Below are positions 48,851-62,096 of a stretch of DNA of 64,000 nt, piece after piece. The DNA is from Temnothorax longispinosus. Lineage: Eukaryota; Arthropoda; Insecta; Hymenoptera; Formicidae. The stretch spans positions 23,011,020-23,075,019 of the forward strand of contig NC_092362.1 of NCBI RefSeq assembly GCF_030848805.1, in the 5' to 3' direction. Below the pieces are notes generated by a model that worked only from the letters and a program-made list of their open reading frames with translations, searched no databases and was not told the origin of the DNA. Both the position numbers and the translations under genes were made by a program. Numbering within the stretch: the first letter of the stretch is position 1; each line of letters opens with the position of its first letter.

Positions 48851-50947
48851 GTGGAAGCTGGATTTAAAGAAAAGAATTTTCGCTCATATGCCAGCTGCAA
48901 GCACTTTCTTCTTTTAGACTATAGAATATATAATTTTCTCGTAAATTTAAAAACTAAAGAAAGAAAAATATATAAAAAAGAACAACTTATACATGTTCGA
49001 TATGGTATATGTGACAGTTTATTAATCTAAATAGTTAATATTAATAAGTAATCAAATTAGTAACGCATTTAAGAAGTTGATAAATTTTGATGTAACGTGA
49101 TAGAAAAATTCAATCAGATACCGTTATCGTAGCAAAGTAACCATTGCAATATTTTCGACAGAATCCATAGATCGTCGTATCGTTTTATGTGTGCAAATAA
49201 TACAAATATAATAGTAGCGCGTTTGTATTTTAGTGAGTGTATATCCATAATACATAAAGAATAAAGCTTGTAGCCACGCGGCGCTTGTAGCTGAATGCGG
49301 GTGAATGATTTTGCAGTAACTTTACCGCGGCTTGAATTGCAAGTTCTGTTGCGTGCGTAGAACGAGAGCGTAACAACATCGAGGCAAAATTTCTTCCATT
49401 CGCCACGTAAAGGGGCGACCGGCTGATTTAATTACCGACAGTAACGAGCGCTACAAGCGAAGCCAGACTCAAGGCTACTTGGATCACAATGTCGGCAGAT
49501 GCGTTTGGTTCGAGAGGATTTATATATCGTTCGCCAAGCGAGGAGACGCGCCGCGCAACATCCCGGGTATGATGCGGGAACGTTTCCACGAAAGAATTAC
49601 TGGCGGAGGGGGAGTGGCCGACATTAATATGTAGCAGCGGGAAACGCGGGAGTGATGACTTTTAATGAAAACGCGAGAGACACACGCGCGCGCCGCAGTA
49701 ACGGATGCGGCCGAGAGATAAAAAGACGACGAAAAGCGGAAAGGGGGAAATCCAAACGCCGTGTAACATGTATTACGCAAAACGGTGCAAAGCCGCTTCG
49801 GATCGGAACGAATTTCTTTGCCAACCACAGAAGCTCAATTGCACGTATAAATCGTTATTTCGCAAATGTTTTATTACCCATTTATCTAAATTTTTTCTGC
49901 AAATAGCCCTGTTTTACTTTTGCTCGTTTATACTTTTCCAATTTTTACACGCAGTTTTACTTTCCGTTTATACCGCGAAATAGTATTGCCCGATTACAAT
50001 TATTACTTTGCGTTAAAAGCGCAGTTTTAGCTTCATCGAGTCGAGTACCCGTTAACAGTAGGTGATGGAAAAACTTCTATTGATACCAATGATACCTCGA
50101 TATCTCTTCGTGGAAAGGAAAATAATAAATATCCAACCAGCGCCACAATGTATAGGATATAAAGTAGGATATGAATATATTTCACGAGATACAAACGCGA
50201 AATGCGGTCGCGCTTCAAACCTGGCGCGGAGAGAACCGCGATCCTTCTCAAAATAAACGGATGCAAATGATCGAACCGCGTACGGTTGCATTGCGCGCGT
50301 AACGTATTCCATTGTCACGCTCGACAAAATAAACATATAGCGAGGCTGGTCGCATTTAAGCTCGATATCGTTCTCGCCGTTGCAGTCGATGTTGCGCAGT
50401 TTCTGAGGAAAATACATACGGGGGGCGAGAGTAGGCGAGTTACGGGCGGAAGAGCGGGTCGCGCGTCCCGCGGATCGCACATAGGGAAACTTAAATAACG
50501 TTTCGAGGCGATGTAGTTGGTTCACGAGCTCACCGCCGTTTGAAAAAGAACCGTCCGTGGATAACAGAGAATACGTGACTTTCACGGAGAAGCGTATCCA
50601 AGAGAATAGGAAGATAAGAAAGATAAGCGAGTTGCGCGGGAGAGATGACAGCCGGAGGTTTCGGTCGCGTTGCGATCCGAAAATTAAGAGCGAGGAATGC
50701 GTGAAAGGGCGACTGTCGGACCTTCACGTTTCGTTTGTGCGAATGGTGTGGCTGACCGATCAATCGATCAGCCGCGGTTCCCCCCGTGTCGATCGATCAA
50801 CGATTGCCGGTTGGTCGACTGCGCGCGCCCTTACTCGCGGAAACTTGTCGGGATTATAGACCTCCGCCGGCGGTGACCCACATATAGGGAAAGGATTATG
50901 TCGCTCGGATGAGCGCAAAGCGATTTGAAATCAAATATAGAAGCGCA

Positions 50948-50960
50948 CCCCCCCCCCCCC
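50948..50960 (+). repeat. Poly-C run
   Basis: Thirteen C residues. Confidence 0.9.
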
Positions 50961-52968
50961 AAGCGATCATTTTGCTGTATATCCTTTACGCGGAGCATTT
51001 GTTCGGTACTATGGGATATAAATAGTATATATTGTGATGCATTAGCGTGATGAGAGGAGAAGACGCGCGGATGAATTAGAGGGTAATGTGCCATGAGATG
51101 GAATATCCGAAAATATGAATGATGCATAATGTTTGTGAGATATATTACGAAGTATTAAAGCCGGTTCATGGGAATCGAAAGAATCTTAAAAAAATAATCC
51201 ATACGAAAAGGATTAGTCCGGATTAGTTACTTCAAAATTGATTATTGATAGTTATCAAAAAGAGATTTCCCAGTTATCACAAGAAAATATATTTTAATCG
51301 TAAAAACAACATTCAATATGTACAACTAAAATTAAATGTTACACTTAAATTATCTTGATCGCATTGAGAAAATTGTAGATGCTAAGAGTCGCGATACTTT
51401 TGCGATGTGATTCCGAATTCGAGAAAGAGAAGGTGGTTCAAAGGGAACCGTCTACGCACAGATGTAGATAGGAAGAGCGGCGGTGTCTTTGTAGAAAAAT
51501 ATGTGTGACCTATATATATCGCGCGCGTACGTCATATATACGGATCCCATTGCTCGTAGGTATCAAGCGACATTTGAATAACATCGTAACGCGCCGAGTA
51601 GAGCGGCAAGCCTCCAGTTTCTATCGCCGGTTTCTTACCCTGCCCTCCGCGTGGTCGAGCTCGTTCTTTTTCTTTTAACCGTTGCGACCTCCCTTCCCGA
51701 AGCCGCGCGGCCGATGATGTCGATTTAAAATTCTAATGCCGCGGCGGGCGCGCAACTTTGTTCCTAGCCCGGTCATAGACGCGACGGCATCCGAAAATGG
51801 GTTACCTCGCATCATGTTCCCGGCGCGCTTTTTCCTTCTCGCGCGCAGCGAGAGAAACGTTGAAACCGGAAGCCGCTGACTGGCGCGGAATCAGACTCGC
51901 CGGCGGAGTCAAAGGGTTATGAAACACAGCGGCTCGGGCTCCTTAAATATCATGCAAACTCGATTCTATCCCTCTCTGCCGTTTCTGGTTTCCACCGCTC
52001 GGCGCGGTCCCCCGCGAACTTCGTGAACGACGAAAGGAAAATTTCACTCCAGGCTTTCGCCTTTTTATTGCCCGATACCACGCCTCGCTCGAGGGGCGGT
52101 GTCCCGAGCTGAGGCGGAGGAAATTCTCGGCAGAGCGGAATAAATATGTATGCTAAGCCGAATGGGAGGGTTTCGACCGCAGTCGTCTCGTGGGTATGCG
52201 CGTTGGGTCGTCTTCGGTGTGGTTCCATGGACTGGGATGGTCATCGATCGACGATTGCGTCGATTTTGCGACCATTCGGATAATACGCCACTTGTCTCTC
52301 GCGGAAGGAGGCATACGTACGTAAAGTATCCGCGACGGAGAAGCTGCCACCGTTGGTTCGAATTCGAAACCGTCGCGAAAAAGTGAAGCGCGCATAAAAT
52401 GTAAGAAGGCGAGCGGGCTCGAATTTCTACGCGTACTACCTTAAACGATCTCCTCCATCTTTCCCGCTATTGCGCCGCGTCAGAGAAAATCGAGTTACAA
52501 CCCGGCACGACCATAAACTCAATCCCTTTCATCGCTATCTAGCATGACGTCGGCCCCGGCCCTGTAACCTTGATACAATCTTGTAGCCGACCTTCGTTAA
52601 GGGTGCACATACACGTGCAAGCGGCTGCAACTGCATGCGGAAGTGCATTTATTCGGTTTCTTTGATCTGGGAAAATGTAGTGATATTATAGAGCAGATAA
52701 TCCTGATTCCATATTCCTTTTGGTCAAAGCTTGAAAGCTGCTTGATGTCTGTTGGCCTTTACCTGAGACCTGAGACACAAAATCTTCTACGTCGTCCCGC
52801 GCACCGGCTTTAATATTTATTTTTACAATAGTCAATTAAAGACTTACATATAATTATAGAAAAGAGAACTAAAGGTAAACGTTTATTAAGCCTTTATTTT
52901 TATATAATCGTAAAATTGAAACACAATTAACTTGTAACATGACACGATATTAAAATATTAATAAATTA

Positions 52969-53172
52969 TTGCAATTTAATGGGCGTTTGGATACTCCGAC
53001 GGAATATATACTAGCCAATTATCCTCCCGCGGAGAGAATCAAGGAAGCCAAAAAGTTAATGGAACAAAAGGATTTCGGGCCCCTTCACCCTTCATCGCGT
53101 TATAGACGTTCCTCCACTCCCGCACAGTTGAGTTCAACTACACGAGCATGCTCGAATAACTCGATGATTTAG
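52969..53172 (+). other. Open frame with protein-like composition, 68 codons
   Basis: The frame starts at a TTG and reads, in part, DTPTEYILANYPPAERIKEA, followed by a charged stretch (KKLMEQKD). The composition is more protein-like than in the other chance frames: hydrophilic, with balanced Glu and Lys. There is no ATG, no clear splice acceptor and no family I recognise. Confidence 0.15.
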
Positions 53173-55050
53173 ATGGAAAGATAGTGAAGAACTCAAGTTT
53201 CTCTCTTCTTACTCCGCGTAGGAACTCGAAGCGACATATCATTCGAGCTGTTTACCCGATCATACCGCACACCGGTTCATTTCTGCGAGAGAACGCTTAA
53301 CTAATCTCGCCCGCATTTACATCTCTCGCGTGTTTCACTCGTCCAATTTGTTCCGTCTTTCGGACCGTAACGGCTGAGTGCTGTAACAAGCTCGCTGATG
53401 CGAGTTTGCAAGTACGGGAATCACTGCGATTTCGGCGCCTTCGGCCGTGCTAGTAACCGAAAAGAGTGGCGATTTCGGCAGTAGAACGTGCAAACGTGCC
53501 GGCGAACAGATTATCCGGCAATCCGCGGCCAAACGGCGAGCAGTTAAGCCCGCACCCTCGTCATTAACCGTGACGATGGATTCGAACTTTGAAGGATCGC
53601 GATGGGAAAAGCCCGAAGTCTCTCTCTCTCTCCTCTCGGAGATCGCGATTTCGAGGGATGTGTCCAACTAATTACCCGAACCCCCCGACATCTGCCCTAA
53701 CTGATGAAATTGCGATAATTAATCATTTACTTCAAGAAGCTGACGCCGTCACTTTCTCGGCGTATATAAATTCAGTTCGATAACTATAACGTCTGAAGGA
53801 TCTGAGGAAGTGGAAGATCAAATAAGATAATAATCTGTGGAAAGTGCAAATTTTTCGAAGGACGGATAAAATAATGCGCGAATAGGTATATTCGAAATTT
53901 CATCGGTACAGCTCGTCTCTTGGATATTACATCCCGCTCGCTTACGTTCGTCTTCGAATAAGAAATCCACTGCTTTGAGTAATAATAGGAAACTTCTGAT
54001 AAATACGATTCATTCCGAAGTGTTTACCGCGGCGAGATTGAAACGCTTCGCCAGTGAGCGTATTTACACTCGGATGATTTTGCCGGATATTTCATATTAA
54101 ATTCTTCTTGAAACAACTCTATTTCCTATTATTTACAAGGAACAAATAACTCATTTTCTTATTTGATTTTGTGACCAAGGCGTTGGTATACGGCTTATCC
54201 TTTAATTACTTTTACGATCGTTTCTTATATATCTTTCATAATGATAACTGTTAGTCATTGTATGCTTTAATACATTTGTTTAATACGTACACAAGCGCTT
54301 CCATTCTTTATGGATTAATTATAATTTTAGATTGAAAAATGTTGTATTTGACAAATGTGATCTGTAATCTTAGAGAGCTTTTTCCATAAATTTCCCTTAT
54401 TTGAGTAAGGAATTCCGATTTCAAAATTCGCCCAGTTTCTAAAAGTTTTATATCTTCATGATTTTTGAAGTACGTACGTTCTATTTTTCTGGCCCACATA
54501 TTACGCCAAAATTACGAGCATCTAGCGAAAGAGCCACAGGCTGCTTTAGACGCACACATTGGGGAATGCGAGGCGAGGACAGCCGTGCGATAAATTTGTT
54601 TTCGAATAGGGGCGATCGACCGGGAAACAGAGTCGCCATAAAAATAAAACAGCGGAAACAAGGAATCATCTTGCGAGATGAAGCTCATATTTTCCGGGCG
54701 GCGCACACAGGGCTCGATTGTCGCGGGCGTTTCGCCGTGGATACGTAATGCACTCCGTGAGCTCGAGATGCACGAACTGTGAAGATGCGGCTGTCGATAG
54801 CAACGTCGAATTCCGAATTCCTGACACATACGTGCGCGCGCGCGGAAAAGCAGTAAGAATAACGTCTTGACAAACGTAAAACGCGAGCTTGCTTCAGCTT
54901 CCGTGAAATGCAAGATTAGCAAGATCTGCAACGTATTCACGAATGTTTGAAATTTATATTACTGGATACTTAAACATATCGTTACGTATCCAAAAAGTAA
55001 TTGCATTATGCGCAGCATTAAAATTCAAGCAATAAATGTAATATAATGTG

Positions 55051-55052
<2 letters not shown>

Positions 55053-55097
<45 letters not shown>
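55053..55097. repeat. (AT)n microsatellite
   Basis: About 45 bases of alternating AT, ending 43 bp before the MITE at 55140. Confidence 0.95.
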
Positions 55098-55098
<1 letters not shown>

Positions 55099-55139
55099 TA
55101 AAAATTAAGAAAAATGTTTATCATTAAAAATTACAAAGC

Positions 55140-55476
55140 TACACGAAGAGAATTTTCTCTTAAAATTTACCCTGAAATCAGGGAGTCGTGGGATAACTGT
55201 ACCACCAAGAATTTTATGCGAGCTATTCTGATTAATATCTATCATAATAAAAAATATTAATATCTATTACATTAAAATATAAAGTTTGATTAATTTTACT
55301 AAAATATATCTAGGAAATTTCAATAATTTTTTAAAATTTACCAATCTGCTTGGTAATTTTTATTACGTTGTTTGTAAAATGTCTTTTGTATATTTTAAAA
55401 ATTCCTTGGTTGCCAAATTGTCCCAAGTTTGTAGTGAATTTAAGGGTAAAATATAACAAATAATTCTCTCCGTGTA
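55140..55476 (-). mobile_element. TA-flanked MITE family 1, copy 2
   Basis: Inverted relative to 24281-24626 and matching it through most of its length, sharing AAGAATTTTATGCGAG, CCAATCTGCTTGGTAA and GTTTGTAAAATGTCTTTTGT when one is reverse complemented. The ends are TACACGAAGAGAATTTT (one change) and CTCTCCGTGTA. Length is 337 bp against 346 bp. TA is at both borders. Confidence 0.85.
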
Positions 55477-57374
55477 TGATCAATCATAAGTTACATGATG
55501 AAATTTTTACTAAAAAGAAATCTGAAATTCGTGAAGAATGACAATTTTCGATACATCTTGTAATTTTATCCTCAAGAGCTGTCAGAAAACTTTTCAATGT
55601 ACGTAAGATATTCAAATTCTATTTCCGTACTATCACTATCGTGCAAACGTATAACGCGGTGGTATATTCAATGTTGAGTAGTAAGAACTTAAAATAAGAC
55701 AAGATAGCACCACGGAAGTACGGAGAGACAGAATGACGACGTGTCCTTGACGGGTGACGAGCAAACAAAAGACGAGACTTGCGAGGGTTGACGGGAGAAG
55801 ATGTGGAGAGAAATGGAAGATGAGAGACAAGATCGGCTTAGGCAAAAAGGACAGCCCCGATTAAAGGAGGACGAGAGCAAGAAGACTGAGCAAGTGAATG
55901 TAATTGGCTTGAGCTGGCGCTATCTTGCTAGTCAAGCAGTTTCTCAGCTCGGTCGCTATCAGTACGAATATAAATTCAGATCCTTTTATTTTACCGCCCA
56001 CCTCGTTTTCTCTCTTTTCTCGCCCACCGCCTCTCCGTCCGCCGCATCCATTCCGCTTCGCCGCGCCAACGGACCCGGAATTAACGGCGTTAATTTGTTT
56101 TAAGTACGCCTGAGGAAAGTTTCGGCGAGGTCTGTGAGTATCGATGGTGCTCGTTGACCGTCGATATTCTCGAAGGACTGAACGCTCATCGAAGTTCGAT
56201 ACTACGAGTACTCGGCGTGATTTTGTTAAGAGCGTATAAAAAAATGGCATAGATTCTGCGAAGTATAGAATATTTACCATAAGTATACTATATATAAAAA
56301 TTATAAAGTAACCTAATAACTATGGATAGAAAGTTATTTTAAATGTTTAACTCACACAAATTTATCAGTAACTTTGATAAGCCAGTTAAATATTAAATTC
56401 TTAATTTATTACGATGATTTGTTTTCCGTATTTTCTGTCGATGTTAATTCTAACAATTTATTTGTGAGCGTTAAACAAGCTTAAACAGCCTAGATTTTAT
56501 CGACTTTATTAAATAAAGTTAGAAAGCAGATGTTTGCAAAAGTTTTTCAAAGGATTTAAATATTTTTTCAGTAGACAATGCAGATTAGAATGTTTTGCAA
56601 ATCTTTCCTCCTGGATTCAAGATTCAACCGTTATTTTCGTAGAGTTTTCGATATCTCGGGTTATACTACGTGTCAGTTTACATTAATCCGATCCAACAAC
56701 AATGTCACCCGTTGACGAAGTTTTGCATACGATAACGAAGTTCGTCGTTCGTGATTTGTTCTTCGCGTATAATATGTAAATACGGTACTCGTTCCGCGAC
56801 TCATTCGTTTCATCACGATCTTTCCCGCTATCGCGGAATAGCAGTCGATACTTAGTCGATCGAAACATGAGCGATTCTCGCTAGTATTCTCATCCAGTTT
56901 CGCGTACGCTTCCGCGCAGCATGCATTAGTGGCATTATCGAGAGCGAGGAAGTTTGCTCTTTATTACTCTCAAACGTGAATTACTCATCCGGCATTTCAA
57001 CTGCAGCCAATTACGCGGATTGAGTGACGTAGAGTGTGCTCGCGGGATGAAGCCAAGAAAGTCGTAATCGTTCGCGTCGATATCTCAGCGCGAACAAAGT
57101 TTCTCGCGCCGCGCTAAGTCGCTCCAAGTCTTTCGCGATAGGAGTCCTCTATTAAGGACACGTGCGATTAATTGGCCGCCATTCGATCGCATCGAATGAT
57201 ACTTCACGGCGACGCTACGCTCAAAGTGATTGCGTGAGTCAGATTCGGTTCGTAACTGCGGAAAACAGATGCTTCGAAATTCTGTCAAGTCAAAAATCAA
57301 AGAAATTTTAATACGTAAGTTATTTCTCGTAAAGAAAAAGATTTTTAATAAATATAAAGATTTATTTGATTCTG

Positions 57375-57408
57375 CTCCCTACAAAGATCTCTATCTTTAT
57401 ATAGGGAG
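57375..57408. other. Short hairpin
   Basis: CTCCCTACAAAGAT pairs with ATCTTTATATAGGGAG with a small bulge, and a 4-base loop. Confidence 0.35.
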
Positions 57409-60400
57409 TGTAAAATATGGAAAATATAACAAGGTATAATATTTATCAAAGGGATTTTTGCCGGCTAAAAATATTACAGAAACTTTTATAAATGTTTAGA
57501 CAAAAAATGCCATAATGATAACACCACAAACGAAAATGTTCTATTAAAATATTTTATTAAAATGTCTATCCTCTCATATTATAAAATATATTCTGCAGTT
57601 CAGGCTGGTTTATAATCTTGCCACTTTATATGTTTAATTTGATGTTTATCAAAATAAATTCTTTTTGCTACCCTTTTTGTCATAAAGAAACTTATATATG
57701 CATATTAAATCCGGATGAAATCGAAACATGAATGTTTTCTAAGGGATAGTTTGCTTTTAGCTGTTATGCCACACGCGTGTTTCGCATTTCCAATTTAAAT
57801 GTCTACGATTTTTTTTCGTGAAAAATTTTAATCTGTTTCTCTGGATGCGCATGTAATTACGTAAACCGTATATATCCACGACGTATAGCGCAGACTTTTA
57901 TACGTTTTATCACGTCGCAGTCTCGCAAAGGCCAACGCGGCAGCAATAATAGTGCCTGGTAATTGCTGTGGATTCTCGGATTTCACAAAGGTGAACAGGA
58001 TCTCTGTTTCACTGAAGTGTTTCCTTCAGCGTCCCGTCGCCATAGCTCCAGCTGGGGATATCGCTAAAAATTATATTGTCGCGTTTGATGTAACAATGTC
58101 GTAAAAAAGCGTGAGGTGTATTTTAACTCGGTCTCGATTTTTATCACCCCGTATCTGGAAGAATTTCGCGAGTTAGCAGTACTCCGGGACAAGCCGGTAG
58201 TAAAGCCAGCCGGCGCGATAAAAACGGACGCATTTCGGGTTAAACGTTTTCCCAGAAACGAATTAGGGCGAAGTAGGGTAATCTACCTAGCGTTGAATAT
58301 CGAGATTCCCAGAATGGTGTAACCATTCGAAGTAAAGCTTGCGCGTTACGATACGCTTTGCTTCATCGATCGCGATTTGATCATGCCAAGAGAAGGAGAT
58401 AGCATTTATCGGAAGAATAAAGGCTCCTTGTTCTTTTTTCTAAACAGGGACGCAATCTAAAGAAATGATTGCATTATAATTCCTCAGAGTGTAATTCTGT
58501 CGAATTCAGAATGGAATTCTGAAAATTCATAAATGCAGGTTTTATCTCCTGCAAAAGTACGCAATTAGAGGTTCATTTATATTTAAAAGATCGAATATGT
58601 TTCAGCTTTGAAGTTAAAATCTGCGCCATTAATATTCTTGTAATCAGTTCGAGATTAATGGTGTCCAGTGTCCAGACTTTGATAGTTTCTTCAAAAATAG
58701 AGTACCAGAAAGAATATGTAACGCTCGTGTAATTATCTGAAACGAATATTCAGTTTTTTTGCCACAAAATTTATCAAAAATCAAATTATTACGCGGTATA
58801 TCTTTTGATAGAAATCATAATTTATCGTTTAGATCAGAAAATTAGAATAAAGAAATAAAAGAAAATAAAATTTCTTTGGCTGGTAGCGGCTAGCAATATC
58901 GAGTTATTTAGGATACTATTACACGGATATTATTTAGAGCATTACATGGATAAATCAAATCCGGATGTCCGTCTAATATTCATGTGACTGCCAAATGGAC
59001 TGAATTGCGGCGACATGATGTAAATCATAGATAGATAGCCGAGAAACAGGGCTCTAATGGTTTTAAAGCTAAAATCTCCTTGTTAATACATAATCTTATA
59101 TGTATAATATTTATTAAATAAGTATTAATATTAATCAGAGCAAATTTTTCGCAATAAATGCTTTACAGTTATTTAATGAGAATGCTTAATTAAAATTCAA
59201 ATTAATTATTGATTTATTAGGCATGAAAAGGTTTACTGTTCCAATAAGGAGCTGTTTTAAAGATCGACAAGAAATCGGCGCGCAAATAGTGTACTGAGTT
59301 TGGAAAAAGTATACAAAAATTCACATAATATTGTTGAGGCTACCGTCAAGATCCAGTCCGGACCGCAAATAATATTTCTTCTCTTTAATTGATTGTATAT
59401 TATAACGGTTTTGTTTTACTTATTATTATTGTTTATATAGTATCCAAATTATTTCCTAAAAATAGAACATTATTTCCAAAAAACATAACATGTATTAGAT
59501 TATTTGAAACGGATGTTTCTTCTCTTGCCTCAATAGAAAATTGAGTGTATCACCGTCCAGAAAATTACATTAATCCTACTCTCTCGTGATCTTCATTACA
59601 CGTCGCGCATTCCGTGAAGCACAATTTGACAGTTATTAATGTCGAAAATACGTACAATTCATATTAATAGCATCGTTGGCTCGCGAGTCTAATTTATCCA
59701 CGTTCCTTTATGATTGCGGATGTAGCGGAGCTACATATTAGTGCGCTGAATGTTTACTAACCGCACAGTGATATCACACCAGCACACATTGGAAAATTTA
59801 ACAAGCGCATCACGAGAGGTTGAGCGCTCCCTAAGCAATTCGCCTCGAAATTCCACTCCGCGTTCCGTCGCAGCGACGTGCGAGCATAATGCACGAGAGA
59901 CGCCGCTACGGTTCTGGGCCGCGTCCGCGACACATGCATAAAGCAAACCTCGCATTTACAGTCGATCAATGGCGCACATAAAAGTTTCGCCCTCCGTATG
60001 GGAACGGGTCTGAGAGATCGGGGGCGACGAAATCGCTCGTTAGCCCGCGAGGAAAGTAGTCGTTTCGGCGATATCGACGGCGACGCTACGGCAGTAGAAA
60101 ATTCGCCTTCGAAGTTTTATTCGCGCGGCCACACCACCGCGCGACGATTTAGCATCAGTAAATTCGCCTTACCTTCTCCTCTCGCCCTCCTCCTCCTCCG
60201 TCAAACTGCATGGGATGCTAGAAGGTGGCGATAGTAGACGGTGGGAAAAAAATAGGGGTGAAGGAAGGTCGAGAGGAGTATTATCGCGTAAAAACGCTCA
60301 ATATTCCGCAGACGTATTCTCGCATGCGGGGCGCGACACGTGCGAGGAACGCCGTCGGGACGCGGCGGAATTCCGGAAGCGTTACACCCTCCTCCGAGGT

Positions 60401-61229
60401 AAATTTTATCCCAAGATTCCATTGGCTTGAAGGGGCTTAACGAGCCCGCGGAGATCATATTTTGAATAACATGGTATTCCGATGAACTGCGAACAGATGA
60501 AATCTTGACTGTTTTGTTAGATTTTGAATTTGGCATTGCTGTGCGTTATCTTCCGGCTTAATTAATGCAATTTATCTCATTGATGCAAATCTCATTAGCA
60601 GAACGCATAGTATTTAATCGACATTGCATCACGAAGTTGAAAATAAATAACGCAATATCCCAGCCACAAATTATTAACGCATTTTTTTTTAAATGTGTGT
60701 GCTATATTTATAAAAAGATCGCTGTCAAAATGTTAAAACGAGATTTCTAAATTAATATTTATTCTTTGATTCAGATTTACTCTACCATTTGTTATTTTAG
60801 TATTTTGGCATTTAATAAGACAAGTTGCGCATAAAATAGATGGCCAGATTTTAAACAAATCGAATAATAGAAGTGACTCAGGCGTGTTGGCATCCGGACT
60901 TCATAGCTATCAAGTTTATATCGCTGCTATATTTCGCGAAACGCTTAACTGTGTCGCGTAACAAGATTTACAAGGAAACCGTAGCGCTTTTAATAACGAA
61001 CATGAAGTGCGAGTTTCTCTCCGATACATAAAATAGACTTGTCCTGGAACATGGCATCGGATATATTGCACGGCTACAATCGCCATCGGGCGTAGTACAC
61101 ACAGCGAGCCTCATAACGTATAAGCTCTCCGTTTCTTGTTGAACAATCAATTTAAATACCATAAGCGTAGCTCTACATCGGAATATAACGCAAAAACGAC
61201 GAGCATCCAATGCGCATTGCTCAACATGA

Positions 61230-61241
61230 GGGGGGGGGGGG
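61230..61241 (+). repeat. Poly-G run
   Basis: Twelve G residues inside the longest open frame of the window. Confidence 0.9.
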
Positions 61242-61937
61242 AGATGTTTATGCCGAGCGCGCGACGCTTCTCTCTTCGCCCTTATTTTCCGAGGGTGCAG
61301 GGTGCATCGCGTATAACGGAGGATATTGCCGTTCTTTATATTTTCAAAGGATGCTGCTGCGCGTCGGGCGCCGGGAGCTACGAGCGGAAAGAGAGAAAAC
61401 GGCGAACTCCGTGCATACGTATACGTACATTATATTATACGTGCATGAGCATCCGCGCGACACTGTGCGTGCACGTGCGTAAGATGCTGTCGTTCAATCT
61501 TGGAAATGGGTGGGAACGGCGAGAGAGAGAGAGTTTGGACGAGAAAAAATTTATCTCCCGCGATGCGGTTCATCACGTTAACCCGCATAATGCACTCTTC
61601 ATGCTCATGCCATATATTGCGAGCGAAAGCGCGGAAATTGTTTACACACACACTTTCGTCGGCGCAGTAAAAAGGCTTTGCTCAGCTCGTTTTCAATTCG
61701 TATGTTCGCGTTGCTCTCACCGTTTCGCGAACGCTTGAAAGAGCGCAATGGCAATGTTATATAAAATGATACGGATATAATGTACTTAAATAGAAATATT
61801 TTAAGTACTTTCTTACGTATATCGTCGACAAAATAATTGCATTCAATTAGTCTTCTCCGAGGCTATTAAATCTATTCTTATATCATTAAAAGATAATCAT
61901 GATAGTTAACAAGAAATTATTTTAATTTCTTATAAAA

Positions 61938-62096
61938 TGCCCGATCTACAATAGCTGTAGTAAGCTGTAGTAAGCCTCAAGCCGTAAGAAATTGACCAAT
62001 TACAGGCAAATGTGAGGAGAATAATCGACTGTGATTGGTCAATTTCTTACATCTTGAGGCTTACTACAGCTTACTACACCTATTGTAGATCGGGCA
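61938..62096 (+). mobile_element. Foldback MITE family 2, copy 2
   Basis: 159 bp, same orientation as 31997-32155 and differing at four positions (about 97.5% identical). The right border is TAA but the left flank is AAA, so the target duplication is imperfect here. The near identity implies recent mobility of this family. Confidence 0.92.

Larger units (their letters stand above)
45979..55139. other. Non-coding stretch with CpG-rich patches
   Basis: GC-rich patches (46150-47150, 48190-48850, 49260-50900, 51400-52600, 53000-53800, 54470-54950) alternate with AT-rich DNA. Frames up to 177 codons occur on both strands in these patches with no recognised motifs. One small MITE, mononucleotide runs and weak promoter-like and ORF candidates are listed separately. 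Confidence 0.45.
55477..61937. other. Non-coding stretch with CpG-rich patches
   Basis: GC-rich patches lie at about 55630-56230, 56680-57250, 59560-60450 and 61060-61740. The 200-codon plus-strand frame at 61136-61738 is the longest in the window but crosses a poly-G run and has no recognised domain. One hairpin is listed separately. Nothing else is supported. Confidence 0.45.

Noticed and set aside
50052..50585. 177-codon minus-strand open frame
   Set aside because: No domain, no paralogue in the window, and competing frames on both strands in a CpG-rich patch.
61136..61738. 200-codon plus-strand open frame, the longest in the window
   Set aside because: It crosses a 12-G run, has low-complexity Arg/Ser/Cys-rich composition, overlaps open frames in other phases, and contains no recognised motif. 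Chance in GC-rich DNA is the better explanation.
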